Shown here piece after piece: positions 29,831 through 41,599 of a stretch of 64,000 nt of DNA; the stretch's first letter is position 1, and every line of letters begins with the position of its first letter. Source of the stretch: Aptenodytes patagonicus (lineage: Eukaryota; Chordata; Aves; Sphenisciformes; Spheniscidae); contig NC_134963.1 of NCBI RefSeq assembly GCF_965638725.1, positions 13,668,501 to 13,732,500 on the forward strand, given 5' to 3'. The notes below the pieces were generated by a model. The model saw nothing but the letters and a program-made list of their open reading frames with translations, made no database searches and was not told where the DNA came from. Made by a program: the position numbers and the translations under genes.

Positions 29831-32800
29831 CAAGACAGCTGTAGCTGGAAGAGGGGTGGTTTTCAGCTGAGTGTGGTTTGAATGCTCCTAAACTTTCTTC
29901 CAAGGGAGGTGTGAACCTCTGCCGAGGTTTCCTGAGGAGGTGTTGCAGAGCTGAGTGCACGGAGCAGCCGGGTGGTCTTTGATAGCTCAGCTGGCTGGGG
30001 AGCCGGCCCCTTCCCCACCCCAACAGCAAAGCCGTGGGTGATTGCGTGGTGCAGATCCCAGGGGTGTGAGAGCGTGGGGCTATGGCAGTGTTGCTGTGGG
30101 GTGACGGACAGCAGATCTGCTGTGGCTTGCATGGGTTGGAAGCCAAGGCCCCAAGCTGGATGGCCACGGGGCCACCTTGGCACTTCTCGGCAGCTCTGTT
30201 CCTCAGTTTCCCTTTGCCTTTTTGGCTGGCCTGGCTCTCAGCTCCTTGGGACTCTGTGCATCGGGCCGGCACAATTCATGCTATGAATGCCAAATAAACC
30301 ATTCCAACCCTAGGCTCTGAATTCAGTATCCTAGGCCACCCTCCCAGCCGTGGAAAACCTTCCCGGAGGTCAAGCTACAATTAACTAACAATACAGCTGG
30401 AAGAAAAAAAAGAACAAAGATATGCTCCGACATTTCATCTCCAAGTGGAGTCGCTTTACACACAGCATCGTGGCTGAGGCTCTCTCAGCCCAGCTCCGTG
30501 TGCTTCCAAAGCCTGACCGATATGTGAGCAATGGGGGGACATCTGTACCCAAATACAGGCAAGGAGCTATCGAGGTCCTACAGAAAACTGCTTCCCTCTT
30601 CCCAGGGAAGGAAGGGAGGAACAGAAAAAGTAGGGAAGGGAAAGGGAGATAAACTCATAAGGACGTTAATGTTCAAAGAAAGCTCTGGTCCAGGGATTTG
30701 CTGTTGAATAAGACTTGGTTGTGTGAACTTTCCCCCAGTGACTCTGCAAATCCTTATACTTACTTTTTTTGGGGTCATTTTCAAAAGACATAATGTCTCT
30801 GAGCATGGGATGGAGGCAAGAAGGGCCTTTCTAATTAACCCAGGAGAGACAGCATCCCTCTTGCCTTCTCTGACCCTGCGCCGTTAGGGATGGAGCAGGA
30901 TTGCCAGAGCTCACCTAGAAAAGGTGCCTTAATCCCTGTCCCCAAAATCCCCGACCCCTGATCCGCACAGAGACAACCATTTTAAAGAGACAGTGTCACG
31001 ATGTGCCACCTCCTTCTCATAAGTGGTCACCTGCCAGCTTCAACTGGAGGCGTAATTACCATCCTTGAGGCCTGATCCATCTTATTCCCCTTGAAGTCGA
31101 TGAGGAAACCTCCCAGACTCTGCTGGAAGCAGTGTTAAGATTTCCCCCCCCCATGTCTTTTCCCAGGATTTATCTCCTTGAGAGGACGGAGGATCCACCC
31201 AGCGTTGAGGCTGGCCTGGCTGGGGATGGAAGGGTCTGGAGGGAGGCATTGCCTTGGGGAGCTGGTGAGAGGGAGAGAGAAAGAAGAGCAAACACAGGTC
31301 CATTAATCCACAGTTAGTCTGCCTTTTTTGTTAGGAAGATGAACTTGATGAGTTAATTAAGCCACAGCCTGTAAAACCAGTTTATTTGCATAGCAAACTC
31401 CTGGGCCAGTGTGCTGTGAGCGGGCATAGACGTGCAGACAATTCCGGGGAAATTACAGCCTCATTAATATGCTAATCTGGTTGCAGGCCTGGAACGAGTT
31501 TTGGGTTTGCGGTGCTTGGGGGGGGGGGTCGGGAGGGGGTTGCTTAGCAACCCTTTCCTCCAGGTAACCCTTCTCTTGCTTGCCCTTGATATCCCCCAAG
31601 GATTGCCAGGGAAGGAGGGGGGCTCTGCTGTCACGCAAGAGTGAGCAAAGTGAAAGGCAAACACGGGGGGCTGGAGCACAGGGGCGCATCGCTCCTCTTG
31701 CATAGCATCCAGGCACGCACCCCCAGACAACGGCGGGCAGCTCCCCCCGCCCTCCCCAAATCAGGGTACGGAGGCGATCGTTGCAGATGCGCAGTCGTCG
31801 GCAAGCGCGGGTTGCGTGCAACTTGCGTGCGTGCACATAGGTGGGCACGGTCGCTGGGTGAGGAGCGCTCGCAGCCCCTGGGCACCCAATCTCCTGGCCA
31901 CCGGTGCTCCCCAGCCGTGCGTTGGCACGGGCTGCTTCCTGCTGAGGGTCCCAGAGACCCGCAGCGGTCACCCCTTCGCCCACGACACCCAGCCCTGGGC
32001 ACGCAGCTCCCTGCTGAGCACCCCTCTCCATCGAGCGGTGCTTCCCCAGCCTGCCCTTCCTGCATCCCCTGCCAGGCCCACGGTTGCCCCGTCTCCCTGA
32101 CTGTCCTCCCGGAGTGACACAAGCCCGGTGCTCCTTGTCTATCCCAGCTTCCTGCAGCACTGGTCAGGATGGGAGCATCAGGCATCTGCGGGGGGGATGC
32201 AGCATCTCTGCCCCCACCAGCACCTGCAGCTCCTGGACCACCCCGTCAGGGGCAGGAAGGGGGCTGTGCCTCTGCCCCAGGTTGGTTGCACAGTCAAGAC
32301 CTTCCTCCTGCACCTTAACCTCCAGTGACACATCGTGACAGCAGAGCATGCCTCCTTAACCCATCCCGTCACCGGCTACCAGGGGAAGGGCCATGCGCTG
32401 GGTGCCCCGTTGTCCCCCGGTGCTGGTGTTCACCAGCCTTGGACCACAGAGAAACGTGGCAGTACCTCTGCTGCCGCAATACGGGGCTTTCTCAGCAAGA
32501 GGTCTTGCTTGTCAGAAGCGGTAGTCGCAGGGGGGCATCTGTACCGCGCGGGTCAAGAAGACAAAGTGCCCCACCGTGGTAAGCTGTAACAGCAGATCAA
32601 ATCTGGGCAAGCCTTACATCCTCCATCCCAGGGGGTTATACTCGTGTTTACCATGAGCCCTTTTCTCCCAGCAAGTGCTACTACCTGCCAGGTCTCCGTG
32701 ACAGGTAAGCAATGGGAATTCACATGCTGCGGTCCCTGCTCTCCCAGCACAGGGTTCAAATCCTCTCCTGGCTCACCAGACCTACCCTTTCTCTCCTGGC

Positions 32801-34849
32801 ATGGTCCCTGTTCAGGGTCTGGATTCCTGTCTTGCTGTGGAGGGGGAGGCTGGATGAGAAAATTTTCCACGTCCCTTCTAGACTGCTTCCCTGCAAGCCC
32901 ACACGGCTCTGGGGCGAGCTGGGGCTCTCTTGCGGAGCCTGACTGAATGCCAAAGCTGTGTGACTTTCTCCCCAAGCCCTGTTCTCCATGTTGTGGTGCT
33001 TTCGTAATCCAGAGGCGTGCAGAGTTACGCCAGCTCCAGCAAAGTTTTTCACCCGGCTCTCCCAATAGCCAGGCCTTTGCCATGCTCAGCATCTGCAGGT
33101 GCTGTCCTCGAGGTGTCGTGTGGGTGCAGCCTGACAGACAGAAATCAAAAGTCCTTTAAGTTAGACCCAGCACCTGCAAAACAAGGCCAGGCCAGGAGCC
33201 TCAGGGCTGATGAAGACATCTGGGTCAAATCCACCCAGTGCCTCTGCCTCTAGACCATCCCCCGGTGAGAGGAGAGTCAACTGGAGTTTAAAACTCTGGA
33301 GGTGCACGCTCAGCTCCCTCGCTCCACCGCTGAGCTTCTCAGTCCAGATGAATCTAGACCTAGTTGCAGTAGGAATTAGATGCCTAAACAGCTTTGAGGC
33401 TGGGGGCCCTTTGCTGCCCAAGCCTGGTTCTTTTTCAATGGAGCCAGAGCTCGTGCCGGGGTGGAGGAGGCTCTCCTCTCTCCATAGCTTTGCCCTGTGA
33501 TCCTTGGAAACTCCTACCTCTACTCGTTTACCAGCCCAAATGCTCTTATTTGAAGTGTGAACAAGTATGCCAGGCAACAAGTTTTTGCGTCAGACATTTC
33601 CTTGCCACGAAGCACCTCTGACTTCTCTGGAGGAGGCCAATTCCCTGGATCGCTGCTGGAGACATCGATATACGGAAGGGAGCTGCTGCTTTCCTACCCG
33701 GGGAGTGCCAGTCTCCAGGGCTATCCATCCGTTAACCTTCATGAGCTCAAATATTTATTATTCATATTACCCTGAAATGTGCTAAAAAGATGAAAAAAGG
33801 AATTAATGTGCCAGATCTTGCATCCACCTTTTAGCTTATTACAGTGCTAAAGCAGTATTAACATTTACAGTATATGAGCTCTGCTTTGCTTGTGCCTAAG
33901 GCCAGGGGGTTTAAGCCAGTGCTGAAGTTAATAGCAAGCGCTGGTTAGAAAAAGCCCATTATGTCATAAAGTTGGAATTTCACTTGGGCAGTGGCCACTA
34001 GCTCTTTCCAGTCGGGATGCAATGCCATCGTCTCAAGCCGTTTCTGCTCCGTCACCTGCTCCAGCTCGCTCTCCCTCTCACATTCAAACAAAAACAGAAT
34101 GGGGGAAAACCGTGTTTTTCTTCTCAGTGCTGGTGAATCAAAGAGCATCATGTTTGCCAGCAGATAATTGGTTCAGACTCTGGCCAAGAAGCCTCGTCCC
34201 CTCCCAGAGCGATGCTGGGAGGTGCCATGCGGTCGGAGGTGTTCCTGGGCCCCATTCCATCTGTCGTGCCGGAGATGCCGGGCTCCTGGACGTCTCCTCC
34301 TTTACAGCTTGAACATATTGATTCATCCAACATACATGTGTTCTGCTTAAGGTTGACTTTATGAGCATCTTCTGTCTCCCACTAGGAAGGATCTGCCTGT
34401 AAAAGTGTGTGAGGAGTCCTGCGGTGCGGCAGCTGCGGTGTGCTGCCATGCCAGCCTCCGCTCCGGGGACGCCAGAAGGAAACTCTGCAAGCCACGTACA
34501 TGCCTGTGGCTGCTCCTTGCAGCTCTGCTTCCAGGAGGCACTGTGCCGTCCTTGAAACCTGACGGCCCCATCGCTAGGCAGGGTCCGTTGGGGTACCTGT
34601 TGGGGAGCATTGTGTTATACGGTGGTGGTGATCGGGCAGATGTGTCCCTGCCTGGTGGATTCCCTCCTTACCCTCTCCCCATACACCTTGTAACCCTGCA
34701 GAGCCCTGGGTCTTGCGACTGGTTCATGCCCCCCACAGAGAGAGGTACCTTGGCCAGTCCTGTGGCTACTGAAACTCACTTGGCTCTGCCACCGCCAGGA
34801 GCTGCCACGGACAAATTGTCTGGGCTTCAATCTAACCGAAAGGGTCAAA
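29831..34849. other. Gene-desert sequence with AT-rich islands, no gene
   Basis: No domain-bearing open frame. AT-rich, motif-dense islands lie at 31310-31490 and 33735-33960. A G-run is at 31520-31528. A GGTTCAAATCC segment at 32753-32763 resembles a pol III B box but has no tRNA fold around it. Confidence 0.5.
31310..31490. promoter_or_regulatory. Candidate enhancer with octamer and homeodomain sites
   Basis: A TTAATTAA lies near 31355. A perfect POU octamer ATTTGCAT is at 31384-31391, and a POU-type TAATATGCTAAT is at 31465-31476. The surrounding sequence is complex and free of simple repeats. The function is inferred. Confidence 0.35.
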
Positions 34850-35400
34850 GCCCACCTGAGATCCGCTATCTTTATTCACACCAAATAACACCACTTAATT
34901 TCACCAGGATGCCGGGCAAAGGCCCAGCCAAAGGAATAAAAAAGTTTCTGCTTTGGTGCACCCATACCATTGAGACAAGGCTCTCGGCCCTGAAGGCAAT
35001 GGGTGTCAGGGCCCTGTGGGCGCTAATAGGCCTTAATGGCCCTGACCAGCCTCACCTGGGGCCTCCACCCACACCCTCTGCCCACGGGTGGGAGGTCTAT
35101 TTAAGCTCAGGCCTGGGTCTTTAATCTATTCTTGAGCTCTGCTGTAGGTGTACCTACTCCAGCCTTGTCTGTGCCTGGCTATGGGCCCTCTTCATGTGGA
35201 CCCCAACCTGTGGGTTGACTTCCCGACTTGGACCTACCTTGTTACCACGGTCCTGTCTGGCGATCGCTGGCCTGTGCCACCGGACCTGGCCCTGACTTGT
35301 GTTTCCAGCCCGATGTCAAACCTGCCTCGTTACCGTAGACCTGCTGCTGACGTGGTCTCAGGACTGACCCCAGCTGCCATCCCCAGGCTCACCTGGCTTG
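34850..35400 (+). mobile_element. Possible degraded LTR (endogenous retrovirus-type) segment
   Basis: A TATTTAAG box lies at 35098-35105, 30-40 bases downstream of a GGTGGGAGG-type GC element. It is followed by several hundred bases with recurrent CCTG, GACCTG and GACTT phrases, a style seen in amniote LTRs. No flanking duplication, primer-binding site or viral gene is seen, so a solo LTR relic is the most that can be said. An unrelated promoter is the alternative. Confidence 0.3.
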
Positions 35401-38400
35401 GAGAGGGTGGGATGGGGCTTGCTGTGCCCTGGTCATGGGAACTCCTCAGCTCAGGCACCAGGGAGAGTGCTACATGGAGCCTTTGCCAGGAAGAGCCCTT
35501 TGCTGACGTGAAGGTGAGTTTGGCACAATTGAGTTTATCTCTGCTATGTTTGAGGCTCAGCTGATTTTCTTCTAAGCACAAAAAGTATTAAGGTTATTGC
35601 TGCTTTTACAATTCAGTGCTTCCCCTGTGTTCCCATGCACAGGGTAGCTGTTTAAGTGGTCCTGTTGAGGAAGAGTTTGTATAGAGGAGAGGGTTTCACC
35701 CTTTAGGAAACCGAATATTACTTCTAGCTCCTCAGCCTGGATGCATGTGACTCAGCAGTCACAAGCTGGGAATACTGAGTGTCCAGTAGGATGAGTGACA
35801 AATTCACAGCATTATGTACTGGAGAACTAGTTTTCTGGAGGGTTTGCTATCAGCTTTTTTTTAGCAGACATCTGGTTTTGAACGCAAGCAGGTGTGGAGA
35901 TGTGGCAAGGTAGTGGGGCTTGGAGAGCTTGGTTACACTGGGAGAGCGAGCCACGTCAGCACAGCGGGGCTCACACTAATCCGAGCACCCCCTACGTATC
36001 CTTCTAGCCTGATGCCTGTTTGTCGTCTGCAGTTCCACCTCTGGTGATGACAAGTCCTTTGGAGCAGTCCCTAGTGCTGGTATTTAGCAGAGGACCTCGG
36101 TGATTGCTGGAGACCTGAGGTACATTGCTTAAGCCCCTGTGCAAAGTGCCAGCACCACGCTGAGCCCGTTCAGTGGGATCCAGAAATTGCACAGAGCCCT
36201 TGGATCTGGGGAGCAATGTTCCCTTTCCAAATGAAGAAACCAGGTCTCGGCTTTCTGGGCTCTTTCCTCTCTGTCTGTTTTCTAGCAGAGCCACCCAGAC
36301 TATCAGAAGAGAGCAGAGTCCTATTTGAAATTCAGAGGGCAACATCAGCCCATGTCATTGGCAGGGAATAAATAAATACCTCCTTTGAACGAGTCAGGAG
36401 TGATGTGTTGCTGGGCTCATTCAAGGTCGCACCCGTAAACATGTGATGGAGGCAGGAAGCAAATCCAAACTGGATCTTATCTCAGCCCTTGCTTTCCTGC
36501 AGGACAAAAATCCTGCCCTGCTGCAGGAGTACCCGGCAAACACGGGCCAGAGCCCGGGGAGATGGCAGTGCTGGGTGCCTGTCCCTGCTCATGTCCTTGA
36601 TGGGTGGCTGAATGGGACTGTCTGGGCGTGTGTGGAAAGGGCCAGCATGTCACTGGGCAGAGAGGATGGGTTTCTGGGGGGGTCTGATGTTGTAGCATGT
36701 TGTGTGACATCCAGCATGCGAGAATTTTCTAGTGCTGGATCCTGGTCTGGAGGCAGCTCCCTTTGTACCCAGCGGGTTTCAATCTGACCGGAGGATTTCT
36801 GAGTATCAGCATCTGGGGCAAAACCTCCCTGGGGAAGGAGCTCCGTTTCTGGCATGGCAGGTAAAACCCAGGCAGTTCTGTGGATGTGTCCACCTGCTTG
36901 GCCACGCACAGCTCACCCCTTCTAGATGCTTTGCAGACCTCCTTATGCGCCATTCCTCCCAGGGCAGTCCCCTCACCCTCTTGGGTATAAAGCTATTCTA
37001 GGGCTGTACTAGTCCATCTCCACACTCCCTTTCTCCATCCCCTGTGCTTAACCTATGGGAGAAGCAACCAAAGAGGGAGAATCCAAGAAAAAACCCCCAC
37101 CCTTGCCCTGTCAAGAGCCCTTGCCTCCCATGCTGTGGCTCAGACCCCAAGTCCAAGGCTGCTCAGCTCTGTGTCTCAGTGGCGCTCCTCACCCTTTGAC
37201 GAATCCTGGCATTTGCAAAGTTATTATACCTCATTATGAATTGGATTTTAATCTACTGTAAATAGTCCTACCATTATAGTGTCATAAGAAGCAATTAGCC
37301 CCCCTGCTTGCTTCTATGCATGAGGGGAAAGCTTTAATATCACGGAACTGTGAGGGCTTGATGGGGCTTCAGCCTACATACATGCAGGCAGAGGCTTTGC
37401 TTTCATGGCGTTAACCTGTTCAGTGCATGCCAAAGATGTCCCCTCTGTGTCCTTAGGAGGTCTCCAAAGGGAACATCTCCTGAGCTCCTGGTTTGATTTC
37501 AGCCTGGGATCTCTGCCTCTCGTTGGGTATGGTCCGTGGCACAGCTGGAAATCTTCTTCCAGAGGATGGGTGCGGTTCAAGCAGATGATAAATCGTGGTT
37601 GCCTTGCCTTGCCCTTAACCCAGTCACAAAGGGGATTATCATCCACAGGGGTGAGAGGCGTCCGGAGTCCGGTCCCTACCTTGCCTCAGGGTGATTTTTT
37701 CCAATCTCGGTGAAGCTTTCCTCCTTTGCCTCATGGACGAAATTCATTATCTGGAGCTGGCGTGCTTGCACGGTTATAAACGAATCCTACCTTCTCTGTG
37801 CCTGTGTCACCTGGAGCTGGGCCGGGGGAGCTGGCGGGAGCCCGGGCACTCAGACGTCAGGGCTGTCCCCACTGGATAATGTTGCATGATTAATAACAAC
37901 CCCAGGTTAATGGGGTTTTAATGTTCCTCCAGCAGCGGGGAGAGGGGGTGGTATCCTCAGCTCTGAGCTGGCGTGGTGCAGAGCAGAGGCTTTGATCTTT
38001 GTTTTAGGGAGGAATTGAGGTGTCTTTGTGCTTGGTGCTGTACATGTGTCTGTGGACAACCACGATGTGCTCTGGGGTTGGGAATCATACTCGAGTGATC
38101 ATGGCATGGTGCATGATGGACACAAGCATTAAATACTGTTCCCAGTGATATTATGGGCATCCTCAGCACATAGTGGGGGACTGCACAGAGCAGGGGGTAT
38201 GAGCATGGCACAGATCCTGCATCAGGCTGCTCAGCCCAAGGAGCAGCAAGATCCACTCTTCTGCCATTTCCAGCAAAGAGGGGCTCCCTGTGCCGTGGAT
38301 TTAGCAGGGAAAAGGCTTTTCTTTCTTCTCCTCAAGGATGGGAAGGGTCCCAGGTTTGCACATGGAGGAGCAGCAGGGCTGGGCAAAGGGGTCAGTGGTC

Positions 38401-41400
38401 TATCCCTCCTTGTCCCTGGGGTCCTGTTCACAGACTGCGTTGTGGTCCCCACTTCTCTAAGCAGTCCTGCAGAAATCTGCTCGCAGGGAATGGGCCTGGA
38501 AAAATACTCCCTCCACTCCTCATCTTTTCTTTGCCACATGAAAGAAAAGCCGTCTGCCTGTTAATTACATGAACCTTCTCATGGGCAATTGAGCTGGCTG
38601 TGTGTGTATTCATGCTGCCTGCAAGTTCTTGTCTGATTCATGCTCACAGGTGACTGAAATGAAGCCAAATTTTGGAACAAAGCAGGGCGTCACTGGCTGT
38701 GTCCATCTGCATCCAGGCCCTGTCCACCCAGCAAGGCAACATCTCTTTCTCCCAGGGCAGAAACAGTGGCCGCCTCCATCCCAAACTCAGTTTTTGAGTG
38801 CTATGATGACTTGTCCCCATGGCCAAGATGTTACAGAGCCCCAAAGGGGTGGGCATCCCTCTGCCTGTTACCTCCCTTCCCTCTGCTTTCCCAGGGAAGG
38901 TCCTTCAGGCTGAGCCTGGGCAGAGCAACACGCTCCTTCCCTGGTGCGTGGGCCGGCTGAGGATGTGGCCCCTTCTTCTTGCTGGAGGTGGAGGAGATTG
39001 GTGCTTTGAGGAGGGGATGGGTTATAATGTCAAGGGGGGCTGGGGAAGAGCGTGTGCTTGGTGTGGGGATCAGTGCTGCTGCTCCATGTGTCCTGGGTCT
39101 ACAAGTGGAGCCCAGCAGTGAGCCGCTGTGCTGGCTGGGGACTGTCCTCTGGCTGCAATGACAGCCCGTGGCCAGCCTGGGACCCAAGTCCCTGTCACGG
39201 TCTCTGCCCTGTGTGCACAGAGGAGTTGCTGGTAGCCCAGGGAGATGCTGGTCCCTGGCTCTGCGTGGTGTGCATCTGAGATGCTCCCCAAGGACCCTTC
39301 CCTCCCACTGGAGTTTCCTGGGGCTGGGGGTGTTGGCCAACAGGGCTCATAAACCCCTCCTGTATACTTCCATAGGGTATAGATAAGAGTGCTGGCCACT
39401 TCTGTGCGTGTATCCTGGCACAGTTCTGGCCCATGCCAACCAGAACCCTCCCAGTCGGTGTCTGGGAACAGATGAGGGTCTGAGCACAGGACACATGAGG
39501 GGACATGCCTTAGACCTCTGCAGCTCCTCTCCTTCCTGCCAGATTGACTCCAACCTCTTCAACGCTGAGTTTCCAGGCCTTGATCTCCAGTGCTCATTGC
39601 TATTCATCGGTGCATCTGAATATTTTAATCCTTGGGGAGGAGGGGGCTGGAGAACAGCATGCCCCCCCTTTCCCGGCCACCTTCCCTTGCTTATCTGCTG
39701 AAACCAGGGCCAAACCGTTCCCAGCCTCAGTGGGTGAGACAAATCGTAGAAGAAGCTTAAAGCAAGACCAGCATCTCCCACCTTGTGCTTGGTGGGGGCT
39801 GGGGAAAAAGAGGAGGAGGGGGTGAGGGAAGCAGCTTGTAATTACAGAGTAAGAGGCAGCGATAAAATGATAATGGAAGAGTTCTGACCCGGCCGAGCCA
39901 GTTCTGCAAAGCTGTGAAATAAATTTAGCAAAAGAGCGAGGGCACGGGGGCTCCCAGGCTGGGTTACAGCTGAAATGCTGGTTTCACAAACAAGACATAA
40001 ATTGGATTGCAAACATCTAATTAACCTCCTTGCTTATTTTTTGTTGGGAAAGGTGACAGATTCCAGCCAAAGCCAGCACCGTGGCTTGGGCTCCCCTTGC
40101 AGGAGAGGATCTGGAGGAGAGGGGAGGAAAGTGATTTGGTGCTTTCACCTGCCGGCTCCTTCCTCTCTGTCCAGACATCAGGGAGAAGAGAATTTCAAAC
40201 TCTTCTGGCCCCTCTGCCTTGCAGTAGAAGCTGTGCATGATGTCCGTGATGCCCTCGCTGTGGGAGGAGAAGGTGCTGGTGGGGCTTCTCCCCATGTTTC
40301 TTTGTTATTCGTCTCACTCAGGGAGTTCCCCACTTCCAGGGTGGATGGGGATCTCCTGTGGCCTCCCCAGCCAGGCTGGCTCTGCTGGGCTGCTGCATTG
40401 CCCCGCGCTGGGGCTACTGACTCTTCTGGATTTGACCCAACCTCTTTGGAGAGCAGAATAAGAGCAGGAAAATGACCCTCTGCTCCCTTCCCTGGGCTTC
40501 AAGGGTTGCTGTTTATTTTGCTGGAGGGCAACCGTTCCACATGGATTTCAGAAGCGGCGTAGCTCTGTGACCCCCCCCTCCCTCCCCATCCCCTCACTGC
40601 CTCCTGCCTCCCACTCTTCCCAACCTCTTCTCTTTTTCACCCCACCTTCCCCCAGGGGCATCCAGCCAGTGCAAATGGTCCCTTGGCAGCAATGATGAAG
40701 ATGGATGTCTGATTGATTCTCTCTCCTCTGTGCAACCCCCTCTCCAACCCCCCCCCCCCTTCCCTCTCCCCCCCTTTCCATGCCCTTCTGGCAGAAAATT
40801 AAAAGGCTATTTGTTAAAGGGTGAAAGCCCTCAGGTGCAGCCCCCGGCTGGACAATTTGTCTCCATGAAAAGGATGCTATTATGAGAGCGGCTGGATCCA
40901 GGAGGAGGGGGAGAATTTGCCAGGAAGAGAAGGGAGAGGTGGGGAGGGGGAAGGAGGCATCTCCCGGGGACAATGAGGTTGGGCTGGGGGGGACGGGAGA
41001 TTGTTGGGGCTTGCCGGCTGGGCTGCCGTTCAACGGGGAGCACGGAGGGGAGGGAGAGCCATGTGCTGGAGGGAGGGAAGCCAATCCTCTTGTTATGAGG
41101 CCTGCTGCAGAGCAGAAGTGCCGTCCTGCCAAATCCTCTCCGGTGGCTCTGCAAGTCACCCGCTTCAAAGGGAACAGACGCTCGGGCCGGCCGGGTGCCC
41201 CGCTGAGCGGTGGTACCCTGACAGCCCACCTGTCCTAGGGCAGGGGGGGCAGAGCCCTGCCGCTGCCTGATGCCCCTGGTTGCTGCTGGGCTGTGCTCGG
41301 GCAGCCCTGCGTGTCCCCAGGGTTGGCCATCCTCTCCTCTGCTCCGGGGAGGAGGAAATAATGTACTGATGTGCCTCATGTCTATTGAATCCATCAGCCA

Positions 41401-41459
41401 AATGTCTGCCTGCACAGCCTTGGTACGTGGCTGGGTGCAGGCACATGGTACCCTTCCCT
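35401..41459. other. Gene-desert sequence, no gene
   Basis: AT-rich islands lie at 37190-37345 and 39830-40035. A C-run is at 40750-40760. Open frames are short, unrelated to families I recognise and uninterrupted only by chance. Confidence 0.5.
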
Positions 41460-41495
41460 GCCATCCATCCATCCATCCACCCATCCATCCATCCC
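41460..41495 (+). repeat. (CCAT)n microsatellite
   Basis: About nine CCAT units with one interruption. Degenerate CCAT-like sequence continues to about 41600. Confidence 0.9.
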
Positions 41496-41599
41496 TGTCT
41501 GTATCTGTTTGCCATTCCCTCCACCCAGCTCTTCATCCTTCTATTTCTCTTCTCTCTGTCATCTAACACCCATTTGTCCATCCACTCATCCATTTGTCT

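Noticed and set aside
32740-32780. GGTTCAAATCC as a tRNA gene or tRNA-SINE B box
   Set aside because: No T-arm stem, no A box at the right distance and no acceptor stem. It is a chance match.
34405-35124. A 239-residue + strand frame near 34.4-35.1 kb as a gene
   Set aside because: No recognised domain. Its second half lies in the LTR-like segment and its composition is ordinary non-coding.
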